Counted from the first letter of the stretch, positions 1-8,813 are shown. The stretch is DNA of 64,000 bases from GCA-2686265 sp036010965 (GCA_036010965.1 DASCMO010000023.1:1-64000), one strand, 5' to 3'. Numbers and translations: made by a program. Notes: generated by a model not told the origin, from the sequence alone.

Positions 1-502
1 GCCCCGCCGCCACACACGCCCGTCGGCCGTGGATGCGGGCGGCGATCTTCATGCAGGTGAGCACGAGCCCGACGCCCAGGAGCATCTGGAGCAGGCGCAC
101 GACGATCACCACCGGGCCGCGATCCTGCAGTTGAAGGAGGTTCGCCACGGCGAAGAAGGGCGTCAGGAGGGCGGAGAACGCGAAGGAACGGCTCGATCCC
201 GCCGGATCCTGGACGTCTCCTTCCACCAGGGAACGAGCGCGGTCCATGTACTCGACCGAGTCGGCCAGCTGATAGCCCGCGAGCCGCGACCAGGAAAAGC
301 AGAGCAGCGCGAAGGTCAGCAGCAACACCGCGCTGACCGCGGGGTCGGTGGCGCGCGGGAGCGGTTCACCGTCCGCGCCGAGGGCGGCGGGGAGCCGAGG
401 GTCGACCGGGCCGCCGCGCGGGATGAAGGGCACGCCCCCGTCGTCGCCGCTGACGGCGCGTCCCTCGCTCATGTAGGACTCTTCGTGCCGTGCGCTCGAC
501 AT
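1..502 (-). CDS. Polytopic membrane protein, glycosyltransferase-39-like, 3' end beyond window
   Basis: This is the N-terminal part of a leftward gene that runs off the left edge; about 167 residues are visible. After a Gly/Pro/Asp-rich tail of about 45 residues comes a hydrophobic segment (AVLLLTFALLCFSW). It is followed by the pattern ADSVEYMDRARSLVEG, an SRSF stretch and a second hydrophobic block (FSALLTPFFAVANLL). A first membrane span followed by an acidic D-x-x-x-Y loop resembles dolichyl-phosphate-mannose-type (GT39/ArnT/PMT) transferases, but the catalytic body is not visible, so the family is a suggestion only. The start is uncertain: in-frame ATGs end at 502 (used), 472 and 637. 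Codon use looks protein-like back to about 610, so the longer form is possible. Confidence 0.6.
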   Translation of the reverse strand, partial: MSSARHEESYMSEGRAVSGDDGGVPFIPRGGPVDPRLPAALGADGEPLPRATDPAVSAVLLLTFALLCFSWSRLAGYQLADSVEYMDRARSLVEGDVQDPAGSSRSFAFSALLTPFFAVANLLQLQDRGPVVIVVRLLQMLLGVGLVLTCMKIAARIHGRRACVAAG

Positions 503-643
503 GGTGCCGCTGGTGAGGATATCGGCCTTCAGCGAGGATTCCCTCTCTCTCGCCGCGTCCCTCGCGAACTCCGAGAGATTTCTCCATGCTGTGTGAGGAC
601 CTCTGCGGAACCCTCCATCTGGTGGGATTCCACCCATTTCCAT

Positions 644-672
644 TTGACTGCGCCTCCGCCGAAGCGGATAAA
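644..672 (+). promoter_or_regulatory. Candidate sigma-70-type promoter upstream of LysM gene
   Basis: A TTGACT box at 644-649 and GATAAA at 667-672 are separated by 17 nt. It would give a leader of about 100 nt before the LysM gene. The -10 match is imperfect, and the site lies close to the alternative upstream start of the leftward gene. Confidence 0.3.
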
Positions 673-780
673 CGCCCCTGGAGTCGATGACGCCTGTCGT
701 GGGTCCGGTGGGTGGTCATAAGTGTCCGTTAAGCAAGCGTTTCCGTCGAATCGCAGTCCACACCTGGAGTCGCAGCTGCC

Positions 781-1623
781 ATGGGTCAGTTTGAGAAGAT
801 CGTCGTGCTCACCGTCCTGTTTCTGGTCTCCGTGATCCTGGTGGTCTCCATGCGCTCCGAGGACGGAGGCCTGCTGGCGGGAGCCTCGGTGGCCCCGGCC
901 CTGGCGGAGGAGGGCGTGGAAGCCGAGCGCGCCGCTCCCCCCGCGCCCGTGCGATTCCAGGGCCTGGGGTCGACCGCCGCGGTCGACGGCGAACAGCTGG
1001 AACTCCCCGACTTCGATGAGATCGTCGCAGCCGACCATGTCGCAGTCGACCATGTCGCAGTCGCCGCGCCGCTGGACGGGGTCGCTGATGGGATGGCCGA
1101 GAAGAAGGCCCCGGGGTTGATGCTGACCTCGACCGTGAATACCTCCGAGGCTGACGGTGTCGAAGGCGCCGGCGCGGACGGGAACTCGGTGACCCCCGCC
1201 GGCTTGCCGCGCGGCTCCGCGCTGATCACGGACGAGGGGCTCGAGGAGCCCCTGCCCGGTGGCGACCGGCTCTACACCTGGCGAGCGGGCGACAGCTTCG
1301 ACGCTCTCGCCCGACACTTCTACGGTGACCCGGGGCAAGCGGAGTGGATCAGCCGGGCCAACGAGGGCCGGGGCGAGATCGCCGAGGGCGAGCAGATCTG
1401 GGTGCCCCCCCACCCTGGGCCCGCCGAGGGCGTGGCCGTCGGCGGCGAAGGGGGCGACTTCATCTACTACACGGTCGGCGAGGGCGACAGCCTGTGGAGA
1501 ATCGCGCGCCGTTGCTACGACGGCGACGGCAACGCCTACTTGCGCATCTTCGAGGCCAATAAGGATGTGCTGGGCGACATCGACGCGGTCCTGAGCCCGG
1601 GCACCGTGCTGCGCATCCCGTAG
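781..1623 (+). CDS. Membrane-anchored protein with two LysM domains
   Basis: The 280-residue protein has one N-terminal membrane segment (residues about 6-23, IVVLTVLFLVSVILVV) and a low-complexity Ala/Val/Asp linker (30-150). Two LysM peptidoglycan-binding modules follow, at about 164-210 (YTWRAGDSFDALARHFYG) and 229-280 (YYTVGEGDSLWRIARRCY). LysM modules bind N-acetylglucosamine in glycan strands, so the protein probably tethers the inner membrane to the cell wall or serves as a scaffold. No enzymatic domain is seen. The linker contains an exact 15-nt tandem duplication encoding DHVAV twice. The start ATG has a GGAG about 11 nt upstream. It converges on the NtrC-type regulator. Confidence 0.9.
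   Translation: MGQFEKIVVLTVLFLVSVILVVSMRSEDGGLLAGASVAPALAEEGVEAERAAPPAPVRFQGLGSTAAVDGEQLELPDFDEIVAADHVAVDHVAVAAPLDGVADGMAEKKAPGLMLTSTVNTSEADGVEGAGADGNSVTPAGLPRGSALITDEGLEEPLPGGDRLYTWRAGDSFDALARHFYGDPGQAEWISRANEGRGEIAEGEQIWVPPHPGPAEGVAVGGEGGDFIYYTVGEGDSLWRIARRCYDGDGNAYLRIFEANKDVLGDIDAVLSPGTVLRIP
1033..1062 (+). repeat. Exact 15-bp tandem duplication inside LysM gene
   Basis: The unit gaccatgtcgcagtc occurs twice without interruption (1033-1047, 1048-1062) and encodes DHVAV-DHVAV in the disordered linker. It keeps the frame, so copy number could vary by slippage without breaking the gene. Confidence 0.95.
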
Positions 1624-1689
1624 GAGAAGCTCCGCGCTTGGCGACCGTCCGCGCGGGGCGCCGATGGCGCACCGCCCCCACTGCGCGTC

Positions 1690-3102
1690 TCAGTCTCGCA
1701 GGTGGTAGCGGTCGAGCTTCTTGTAGAGGTGGCTGCGCTGCATGCCCAGCCGCTCGGCCGTGCGCTTGATGTTGCCGTCGTTCTCGTCCAGCTTGAGGCG
1801 AAAGAACAGGGCCTCGCTGGCGTCCTTGAACTCCTCGAAGGTTGGCGCGCCGAAGGGGTCGCCGCCAGCGCCGCCGCGGGCGGCGGAGGGTGAGGCCGCG
1901 CCAGGTCCGGCGGCCAGGATCTGGTCCAGATCTCCCACTCCCAGCTCCGATCCGGAGGCGAAGACGCTGGCTCCCTCGAGCAGGTTGCGCAGCTGACGCA
2001 CGTTCCCGGGGTATTCCAGGCTCTCCAGGCGCTCCAGGGCTCCGGGCGTGAGGTCGCGCTGGCTGAAGCCGGTGCGCTCGGCGATCTTGTCGAGGAAGTG
2101 GCGCGCCAGGGGCCCGATGTCGCGCTGGCGCTCGGCCAGGGGCGGGACGTGCAGGGGGACCACGTTCAGGCGGTAGAAGAGGTCGCGCCGGAAGGCCTTG
2201 CTCTCGACCGCCTCCACCAGGTCGGTATTGGTGGCAGCGATGACCCGGATGTCCACCGGGATCGTGCGGCTGTCACCCACGCGCGTGATCTCGTGGTTCT
2301 CGAGGGCGCGCAGGACCTTGGCCTGGGCCTCGAGCGGCATGTCGCCGATCTCGTCCAGGAACAGGGTCCCCTTCTCGGCCGCCTCGAAGTGGCCGACGCG
2401 CCGCTCGTGCGCACCGGTGAAGCTGCCCTTCTCGTGACCGAAGAGCTCGGACTCGATCAGCTCGTGGGGGATCGCGGCGCAGTTCACCGTCACGAAGTTG
2501 CCCGCGGCGCGCGGGCCGAGCAGGTGCAGGTTGCGAGCCACGACTTCCTTGCCGGTTCCGTTCTCACCCGTGATCAAGACCGCGGCCTCGGACTGGGCGA
2601 CCTGCTCGATCTGTCGCACGAGCTGGGCGGTGGCGTCGCTCTCGCCGACGATCGTCCAGCGGTCGGAGAGCTGTCGGCGCAGGCCCGTGTTCTCCTCTTC
2701 GAGGTGCTGTTCGCGGATGGCCTTGCGGATCGTGACCAGCACGCGCTGGTCGTCGAGGGGCTTCTCGAGGAAGTTGGCGGCGCCGCTCTGCATGGCCTCG
2801 ACGGCGGTCGAGACATCGCCGTGCCCGCTGATCAGGACCACCGGCGGCGGGTCGGGTTCGGCGCGCAGGGTCGCCAGCAGTTCCATCCCGTCCATGCCGG
2901 GCATTTTGAGGTCGGTGAGGACGACCGCTGCCCGCCGCCCAGCGCTGGCCTCCTGCGCGTAGCGGGCCACGGCCTCCCGCCCGTCGCGGGCGGTCCAGAC
3001 CTCGTACCCCTCGTACTGGAGCAGCATCTCGAGGGCCGCACGGATGTCTCCGTCGTCGTCGACGACCAGGATCGGCGTGGGGGCGGGCTCTCCGATGGTC
3101 AT
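1690..3102 (-). CDS. NtrC-family sigma-54-dependent response regulator
   Basis: The 470-residue protein has three domains. A receiver (about 9-125) carries the acidic pocket VVDDDGD, phospho-acceptor Asp64 (LTDLKMPG) and Lys114 (EKPLD). A sigma-54 AAA+ domain (about 150-390) has Walker A GENGTGKE (179-186), the sigma-54 contact loop as GSFTGA (226-231; GAFTGA is the usual form) and Walker B GTLFLDEIGD. A C-terminal Fis-type helix-turn-helix (about 438-470) reads NIKRTAERLGMQRSHLYKKL. It activates transcription from -24/-12 promoters on phosphorylation by a partner kinase. The architecture and HTH resemble NtrX/AtoC-type regulators. No kinase gene is adjacent, so it is an orphan here. It is divergent from anmK. 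Confidence 0.93.
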   Translation of the reverse strand: MTIGEPAPTPILVVDDDGDIRAALEMLLQYEGYEVWTARDGREAVARYAQEASAGRRAAVVLTDLKMPGMDGMELLATLRAEPDPPPVVLISGHGDVSTAVEAMQSGAANFLEKPLDDQRVLVTIRKAIREQHLEEENTGLRRQLSDRWTIVGESDATAQLVRQIEQVAQSEAAVLITGENGTGKEVVARNLHLLGPRAAGNFVTVNCAAIPHELIESELFGHEKGSFTGAHERRVGHFEAAEKGTLFLDEIGDMPLEAQAKVLRALENHEITRVGDSRTIPVDIRVIAATNTDLVEAVESKAFRRDLFYRLNVVPLHVPPLAERQRDIGPLARHFLDKIAERTGFSQRDLTPGALERLESLEYPGNVRQLRNLLEGASVFASGSELGVGDLDQILAAGPGAASPSAARGGAGGDPFGAPTFEEFKDASEALFFRLKLDENDGNIKRTAERLGMQRSHLYKKLDRYHLRD

Positions 3103-3178
3103 GGGGCAGAGCGTAATGGATCGGCGGGTCCGGGCGCGACGGCGAGCCGTGCGCTACCCTGCGTCCGTGCGGGACCTG

Positions 3179-4351
3179 ATGCGCAGGATGGAGGAGGGGC
3201 AGGCCGTGGTCGCCGGCGTGTTGTCGGGGACATCGGGCGACGGCATCGACGTGGGTCTGGCGCGCTTCGCGGTCCGACGCGGGGAACACGCTTTCCGTCT
3301 CTGGCGTTGCGAGCCCCTGGCCTTCGAGACCCTGCCCTTTCCGGGAGGTCTGGCGCCGCGCGTGCGCGGCGCCCTCGATGGGGGAGCGGCCGGACCGCGC
3401 GAGATCGCGCTCCTGGGTCGCGATCTGGGGAAGGCTTTCGGTGAAGCGGCGCGGGCAGTCGCCCAGAAGGAGCAGCGGACCCTGGAGCTGGTCGGCAGCC
3501 ACGGCCTGACCGTCTACCACCACGACGGCGCCGAGGAACGCGGCCCTGCCTCCCTGCAGCTCGGCGACGGTGACTTCGTGGCCGAGGCCGCCGGGTGCTG
3601 CGTCGTGAGTGACTTCCGCCAGCGGGACCTGGCCTGCGGTGGCGAGGGCGCGCCGATCTCGGCCCTGGCCGATGACTTGCTCTTCGCGCGCGAGCCGCGC
3701 CCGGTGGGCGTGCTCAACTTGGGGGGCATGGCGAACCTGACCCTGCTGGCCGAGGCCGGCGGGGAGAACCTCTCCTTCGACACCGGCCCCGCCGGGAGCC
3801 TGCTCGACGGCCTCGCGCGGCGCCTGCTGGACGCGCCCCTCGACCGCGACGGAGCCTGCGCGGGAGCGGGCCGAGCGGACGAGGAGTTCGTCCGCGCCTG
3901 CCTCGAACACCCTTTCTTCGACCGCGCCCCCCCCCGCAGCACCGGCCGCGACACCTTTGGAGAGGATTGGCTGGACGGGGTCTGCGAGCGGGCGGAGGCC
4001 CGCGGGCTGTGGCGGGCGGGCGGAGATCCCGCCGACCTGCTCGCCAGCGCCGTGGAAGTCGTCGCGGCGGCCGTCGAGCGCTCCCTGGCCGACCTGTCGG
4101 AGGCTCCCGACCGCATCCTGCTCGCGGGCGGCGGAGTCCACAACCAGGCCCTGGTGGCGGCTCTCGAGCGACGCCTGGGCCATCCCCTGGAGACCACCGC
4201 GGCCGCTGGAATCAACCCTGACGGCCGCGAGGCCCTGGTCTTCGCCACCCTGGCGGCACGCTGCCTGCTGGGGGAGGCCGTGACCAGCACGGCTGCCACG
4301 GGGGCTGTCGAGGGGCGCGTGCTGGGAAAGATCAGCCCGCCCCCCCCGTAG
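3179..4351 (+). CDS. anmK: Anhydro-N-acetylmuramic acid kinase
   Basis: AnmK hydrolyses the 1,6-anhydro ring of anhMurNAc and phosphorylates it to MurNAc-6-P, recycling cell-wall sugar released by lytic transglycosylases. Family motifs are present: the N-terminal phosphate loop GVLSGTSGDGIDVGLARF, the catalytic-domain segments GEGAPIS and LNLGGMANLTLL, FDTGPAGSLLDGL (usually DTGPGN), and a C-terminal LLAGGGVHN. From the ATG at 3179 it is about 390 residues (E. coli about 369). An ATG at 3188 is the alternative; longer forms would overlap the divergent regulator and have no family homology. It is consistent with the SLT gene at 41.4 kb supplying substrate. A pair of GC-rich hairpins follows the stop. 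Confidence 0.92.
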   Translation: MRRMEEGQAVVAGVLSGTSGDGIDVGLARFAVRRGEHAFRLWRCEPLAFETLPFPGGLAPRVRGALDGGAAGPREIALLGRDLGKAFGEAARAVAQKEQRTLELVGSHGLTVYHHDGAEERGPASLQLGDGDFVAEAAGCCVVSDFRQRDLACGGEGAPISALADDLLFAREPRPVGVLNLGGMANLTLLAEAGGENLSFDTGPAGSLLDGLARRLLDAPLDRDGACAGAGRADEEFVRACLEHPFFDRAPPRSTGRDTFGEDWLDGVCERAEARGLWRAGGDPADLLASAVEVVAAAVERSLADLSEAPDRILLAGGGVHNQALVAALERRLGHPLETTAAAGINPDGREALVFATLAARCLLGEAVTSTAATGAVEGRVLGKISPPPP

Positions 4352-4354
4352 CCG

Positions 4355-4402
4355 CCCCGGCCTGCCGGGGTAGAGGCCAGAGACAGTCGCCGGAGGCTCT
4401 GG
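4355..4402 (+). terminator. Two GC-rich hairpins after anmK
   Basis: CCCCGG-CCTG-CCGGGG (4355-4370) begins 4 nt after the stop codon, and CCAGAG...CTCTGG (4377-4402) follows. Neither has a T tract, so these are mRNA 3'-end or weak terminator candidates rather than classical intrinsic terminators. Confidence 0.3.
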
Positions 4403-4414
4403 GGACCTCGGTTC

Positions 4415-4442
4415 TTGACCCTCCAGGCCCCTCCGGTATCAT
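4415..4442 (+). promoter_or_regulatory. Sigma-70-like promoter for the HEAT/pseudo-receiver gene
   Basis: TTGACC (4415-4420) and TATCAT (4437-4442) are separated by 16 nt. This is one of the best promoter matches in the window. Transcription from about 4450 would give a leader of about 180 nt that contains the 25-bp tandem repeat at 4567-4616. Confidence 0.55.
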
Positions 4443-4566
4443 CCCGCGACCCTTCTCTTCGGACCCTGGACGCTACTCGAGGTGTGTCCTGCCTCACGGC
4501 GGGCGGCAGCGAGTGGTGACACGCGCCGAGCTTCGGCTCGCGCGGCCTCGACCCTGGTAAGCTCCC

Positions 4567-4616
4567 CAGCATCGCGCCGCAAGGCGTTTCACAGCATCGC
4601 GCCTCAAGGCGTCTCA
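4567..4616 (+). repeat. Imperfect 25-bp tandem repeat in the 5' leader
   Basis: Two abutting copies, 4567-4591 and 4592-4616, of a unit beginning cagcatcgcgcc and ending ca differ at two positions. They end 13 nt before the ATG of the next gene, so they lie next to its translation-initiation region. Confidence 0.85.
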
Positions 4617-4629
4617 CAAGGATACCCCC

Positions 4630-6723
4630 ATGATCGGCCTCTGCCGCGCCCTCGGTCTCGGTCTCGCCCTCGCGAGCATCTCCCTGCCGGCCTCCAGCCA
4701 GGACGCCGATGCCCTCTTCGCGGAGGGGATCGAGTACCTCCGTCAGGGCAAGGACGAGCAGGCGCTCGAGCGCTTCACTCAGGTTCTTGCCGCCGAGCCG
4801 GACTACGAGTCGGCCTACGAGATGTGGAAGTCCACCGACGAGAACCTGTGGCTGACGATGCTGGTCAAGGGCGGGCAGTTCGAGCTCTTTGCGAAGCGTG
4901 TCATGAGCTTGAGCGAGCTGGCGCGAAGCGAGCGCCGTAACGACGAGGACGGGATCCGCGACCTGCTGCGGCGCATCACCCCCGAGAACGACGTGATCGA
5001 CCGCAAGCGAGCCGTGCGAGAGCTGGGCGCGAACTACGGCGAGTACGCGGTCGGGCACATGCTGTACTCCCTCGGCGATCCCGACGACGAGCAGGGGCGC
5101 GTGCTGACCATGCACTCCCTGACCGAGATGGACTCGGACGTGGTCCTGCCCCTGATCGCCGCGCTGAACAGCGAGGACACCTTCTTGCGTCGCAACGTGG
5201 CCCTGACCCTGGGCTACATCTCCGATCCGCGCGCCGCCGCGGCCTTGACCTGGGTCGCCCTGAACGATGAGGACGCCGGCGTCGAGATGGCCGCCAAGGC
5301 GGCCGCCATCAAGTGCGGCTCGAGCGGCGACCCCCTGCCGCTCTTCGAGCAGATGGGCGACGACTACCACCACGGCCGCGGCAACGTGCTGCGGGCGCAC
5401 TTCCAGAGCGACGTGGTCTGGAGCTGGACCGAGGACGGCCTCACCGCCACCACGGTGCCGCGCGCCCTGTACGCCGACGAGCTGGCCAAGGGCGCCTACT
5501 ACGACGCCCTGCGCGTCGACCCCGCCAACATCGCCGCGCGCGCCGGTCTGGCTCGCGCCTACGTCTCCCAGCAGGCGGAGATGGGTGCGCGCCTGGAGGC
5601 GGGCATTGACGGCGAGGGCGTCGAGGACCAGCTCGCGGAGGCGGCCATCGCCGTCAACACCGCGGGAGTCGCGGCCCTGGACCTGGCCCTGAGCTGGAGC
5701 GTCGAGGCCGGTGACGTGCAGACGGGCATCGAGCTCTGCCGCGTGATCGCCGAGCTGGCCTCCGCGCCCACCGCCGGCCTGGAGGGAGCGCTGGGGAGCG
5801 CCGACGGCGGCCTGGCCGCCGAGGCGGCCATCGCCCTGGGCAACATCGCCTTCAGCAACGGCCGAGGAGCCACGGCCACCACCACCGCCGGCCTGGGCCG
5901 CGCAGCGGGCCTCGAAGTGCTGCGCATGGCCGTGGTCATCGATTCCAATTCCGAGCGCGGCGCGGCCGTCAGCGACGCCCTCAGCGGGCGCGGCATGATC
6001 GCCACCCACTGGAACTCGGGCGCCAAGGGCCTGGCTCTCTTGCACCGCGTTCCCGGCGTGGACGCGATCCTGATCGCCGACCAGCTCGACGACCTCACGC
6101 CGGCCCAGGTCCTCGACAGCGTGCGGGGCAACGAGCGCACGGCCTCCGTGCCGGTGTTCATGATCTCGGCGAGCGCGGACGCGGGCGACATGTACGACGG
6201 TGTCGTCGGTACGATCACCGGGCCCGACGGCGCGGCTTCGGTCGAGGAGGGCATGAGCGCCGGCCTTGGACACGACCGCGACCAGGCCAACGCCCTCGCG
6301 GCACGCGCCGCCACGACTCTCGCGGCCCTGGCCTACGGCGCCGGAGCCAGCGACATCTCGCCGGCGGTGGACGATCTGACCTCGACCCTCGCCGCGCGCC
6401 CTGACAGCGTCACCGTCCCGGCCATGCGGGCCCTGTCCGCCGCCGGCCGAGCGGCGCAGGTGCCGGCTCTGCTGGGTGTCCTGGGCGACTCCGGCCGCTC
6501 CGAGGGCGCGCGTGTGTCCGCGGCCGACGCTTTGGCCAGCATCGCGGGTCGCGAGCGGCTCGCCGCCAACGCCGACATGCTCGGCGTGCTGGCGGGTGTC
6601 CTGGATTCGGACGCGCCGCTCTCGGTGCGCACGGCCACCTCGCGCGTTCTCGGCCGTCTGCAGATGGACGCTGCGCAGCGCGCTGGGTTCACTCAACGCT
6701 CGCGCGTCAACGTGAGCCAGTAG
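4630..6723 (+). CDS. Secreted HEAT/TPR-repeat protein with embedded pseudo-receiver domain
   Basis: The 697-residue protein has a signal peptide (about 1-23, LGLGLALASISLPASS), a TPR-like pair (25-62), HEAT-type helical repeats (about 125-240), a second TPR-like region (285-320) and C-terminal HEAT repeats (about 560-680). Residues about 432-540 look like a response-regulator receiver fold: LRMAVVIDSNSERGAAV, then VDAILIADQLDD, then VPVFMISASA. The phospho-acceptor position of beta-3 is Ala483 and the conserved beta-5 Lys is absent. The domain should therefore not be phosphorylated by the usual mechanism, and it sits in an exported protein. Repeats of this kind are protein-interaction scaffolds. 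The function is unknown. Confidence 0.85.
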   Translation: MIGLCRALGLGLALASISLPASSQDADALFAEGIEYLRQGKDEQALERFTQVLAAEPDYESAYEMWKSTDENLWLTMLVKGGQFELFAKRVMSLSELARSERRNDEDGIRDLLRRITPENDVIDRKRAVRELGANYGEYAVGHMLYSLGDPDDEQGRVLTMHSLTEMDSDVVLPLIAALNSEDTFLRRNVALTLGYISDPRAAAALTWVALNDEDAGVEMAAKAAAIKCGSSGDPLPLFEQMGDDYHHGRGNVLRAHFQSDVVWSWTEDGLTATTVPRALYADELAKGAYYDALRVDPANIAARAGLARAYVSQQAEMGARLEAGIDGEGVEDQLAEAAIAVNTAGVAALDLALSWSVEAGDVQTGIELCRVIAELASAPTAGLEGALGSADGGLAAEAAIALGNIAFSNGRGATATTTAGLGRAAGLEVLRMAVVIDSNSERGAAVSDALSGRGMIATHWNSGAKGLALLHRVPGVDAILIADQLDDLTPAQVLDSVRGNERTASVPVFMISASADAGDMYDGVVGTITGPDGAASVEEGMSAGLGHDRDQANALAARAATTLAALAYGAGASDISPAVDDLTSTLAARPDSVTVPAMRALSAAGRAAQVPALLGVLGDSGRSEGARVSAADALASIAGRERLAANADMLGVLAGVLDSDAPLSVRTATSRVLGRLQMDAAQRAGFTQRSRVNVSQ

Positions 6724-6807
6724 GGCGCGCGACTCAGAAACAGCCGCGAATCAGCCGATCCTGCACAAGACGGTGCCCGGTGAACGGGCTGCCGCAACAA
6801 GCTCAGA

Positions 6808-6882
6808 GCCAGATTAGCTCAGTGGTAGAGCGCTGCTTTCGTAAAGCAGGGGTCATCGGTTCGAATCCGATATCTGGCTCCA
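6808..6882 (+). tRNA. tRNA-Thr(CGU)
   Basis: This is a complete cloverleaf. The acceptor GCCAGAT pairs perfectly with ATCTGGC. The D-arm is GCTCAGTGGTAGAGC. The anticodon stem CTGCT/AGCAG has the 7-nt loop TTCGTAA, giving anticodon CGT. The T-arm reads ATCGGTTCGAATCCGAT. The discriminator is T and CCA is encoded. It reads the rare-in-most, common-in-high-GC codon ACG. No integrase or att duplication flanks it. Confidence 0.97.
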
Positions 6883-7092
6883 TCCTTCCGTGCTCCCTCG
6901 GCGCTGCCGGCTCGCAAGGGTCTGATTCCCGGCCTGCTTTGCTCACGAACCCTCACGCCCGAACGCGCAAGACGGCTGGCTCCGCCGGCTCTCCACCCGC
7001 TGGAGCCAGTTCGGATCCGTAGTGCGCTGTCCGTGGTCTCCCTGACGGCCGTGGGCGGTGTTCCTTGCGCTCGTGTGGGGCTCGCGGCGGGC

Positions 7093-8613
7093 TCAGAACT
7101 GGAAGAGGACCACCCGTCCGCGGCGGTCCTCGCCGGGCCCGAAGCGCGCGTCGCCCACCACCAGTTCCTCCCGGCCGCCGGGGACCAACTGGCCGTGGCA
7201 GATCCCTTCGGGGAAGTGCCCGCTCGAATCGGGCAGGGGTTGGATGAAGGCCGGTGCCGCGCTGGGAATCTCCCCGTCGTAGACCAGGATCGACATGCCG
7301 TGCTTCGAATGGATGTTGAGACCGAACATGACGAGGTCGGGCACGTCGCTACCGACCAGCTCGGCCAGGGCCACCCCGTAGCCGTTGAGGTCGAGGGTGC
7401 ACTCGACCTCGAACGGGTGGTCGGAGCGGCGCAGGACTTGCGGCGGCGCGAGGTCGAACTCGGGGCCCTCGAAGAGCAACGCGCAGCCGGCGTTCTCCAG
7501 GGCCGTCGGACCCGCGACCTCGATGTCGTGGCGCGGTGCGCCGGCCAGCAGGCGATGGGGGGTCGCGTCCAAGACCATGCCCAGTCGTGTGCCCGTGCCG
7601 GCCTCCCAGTGCAAGAGGGGACTCTGGAGCGCGAAGCTGGGCGTCGAGGACAGGGGGACGGAAAACACGTAGACGAGCCCTCCGTCCCCGTGTTCTGGCG
7701 TGGGGTTGGCCAGGGCCGGCACGATCAGGTTCTGCGGTTCGCCGTGGGCATCGGGCTCCACGACGAGGAGGCGTCCGAAGTTTCCGTTGCTGGCGTCTGT
7801 GGACGGGTTGGGGTTGGAGAGCACGCGCCCCGGATGCACCAGACCGAAGGGTCCCAGGTGGAAGATCTCCACCCGGCCGCCGCGCACTCCCGGTGCGCTC
7901 GTGGCGCCACGCGCGCCCACAGCGATCTGTGAAACGCCGCGTCCCTCGAAGTCGCCGGCCACCAGACTGGTTCCGAACCAAGCTTCATCCTCCGGCTCGC
8001 AGGATACGATGCGCAAGGGGGCGGCGCCCTCGAAGAGGACGTAGGCCGCTCCGGCGCTGTCCAGGCCATCGGTCCGCTCCTCGGGTGCGCCCACCAGGAG
8101 TTCGTCCCCGGGCAGACCGTCCAGATCGCCGCCGTTGCGGACGTCGTGGCCGAAGAGCCCGGCCATCTCTTGTGCGACAGCTGGAATGCGAACGAAGCTG
8201 TCTTGCCTGAGTTCGGGACCCCAGAAGACGTAGACCGCCCCTCGCATGCCGTCCTCGCCTTCCGCGCCGACGGCCAGGTCAGCGTGGCCGTCGCCGTCGA
8301 AGTCCAGGATGCAGGTGGAGACGCCGAAATCCGAGCCGGGGTTCTGGTAGGGATGGTCGATGATCGTGAACGCGGGCGCGAGGCTGAGCGTCGGGCTCTG
8401 CTCGGCGCTGTCGGCGGGGCTCTCCGTCGGCGGTGGCGGATCGCCTCCGCTCCCGCCCGCACCACCACTGCCGCCGGGGGGGGGAGGTGGATCGCCTCCG
8501 CCGGGGGCGTTCGATCCTCCGCCGGAGCAACCCGCCAGGAGCAGCATCAGGGCCAGGGCGCGGAGCGGATTCGCCCGGCCCGCGGGCCTTCTGGTGGGAT
8601 TGACGGGGAACAT
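7093..8613 (-). CDS. Lipoprotein with FG-GAP (integrin-alpha-like) beta-propeller repeats
   Basis: The 506-residue protein has a lipoprotein signal (ALMLLLAGCSGGG, acylated Cys predicted) and a Gly/Pro linker (GGGDPPPPPGG). FG-GAP repeats follow, with calcium-binding-like loops: DFDGDGHADLAVGAEGEDG, GGDLDGLPGDELLVGAPEE, AGDFEGRGVSQIAVGARG and a late VGSDVPDLVMFGLN. Such proteins form beta-propellers and usually mediate surface adhesion or ligand binding. The ATG at 8613 is chosen because it begins the signal peptide. A TACGAT box 9 nt upstream suggests a very short leader. It is divergent from the VIT-vWA gene. Confidence 0.88.
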   Translation of the reverse strand: MFPVNPTRRPAGRANPLRALALMLLLAGCSGGGSNAPGGGDPPPPPGGSGGAGGSGGDPPPPTESPADSAEQSPTLSLAPAFTIIDHPYQNPGSDFGVSTCILDFDGDGHADLAVGAEGEDGMRGAVYVFWGPELRQDSFVRIPAVAQEMAGLFGHDVRNGGDLDGLPGDELLVGAPEERTDGLDSAGAAYVLFEGAAPLRIVSCEPEDEAWFGTSLVAGDFEGRGVSQIAVGARGATSAPGVRGGRVEIFHLGPFGLVHPGRVLSNPNPSTDASNGNFGRLLVVEPDAHGEPQNLIVPALANPTPEHGDGGLVYVFSVPLSSTPSFALQSPLLHWEAGTGTRLGMVLDATPHRLLAGAPRHDIEVAGPTALENAGCALLFEGPEFDLAPPQVLRRSDHPFEVECTLDLNGYGVALAELVGSDVPDLVMFGLNIHSKHGMSILVYDGEIPSAAPAFIQPLPDSSGHFPEGICHGQLVPGGREELVVGDARFGPGEDRRGRVVLFQF

Positions 8614-8813
8614 CGGTGGGCCATCGTATGCGCGTTTCCGCGCCAGGAGTGAAAGGACGATGTTCGAGATGGCCGGCGGCAGGGCAGCGAGGATTTTCCT
8701 CGAGCCCGTTACGGTCCCGTTACCAAGGAAGAGAGGGCCCGGTCGTACTTTCAATTGCCATGAGATGGACACGCACAGGGCTGGAGCAATCCCCGAGGGG
8801 AGCAAGGGACGAC

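Noticed and set aside
1624..1689. GC-rich inverted repeats between the LysM and NtrC genes as a terminator
   Set aside because: Stems are short, loops long, and there is no T tract; such pairs occur by chance at this GC.
3514..6696. 1060-codon open frame on the minus strand antisense to anmK and the HEAT protein
   Set aside because: It is an artefact of high GC: the sense-strand proteins have clear family motifs and signal peptides, and the antisense translation is Gly/Arg/Ala-rich without any.
6808..6882. tRNA-Thr as an integration site for a genomic island
   Set aside because: No integrase, no duplicated 3' end and no change in base composition nearby.
6780..7022. 80-codon frame over the tRNA gene
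   Set aside because: It translates the tRNA itself; coincidental.
8616..8813. Longer start for the VIT-vWA protein
   Set aside because: The added residues have no signal peptide and no ribosome-binding site; ATG 8814 has AAGGGA and the export signal.
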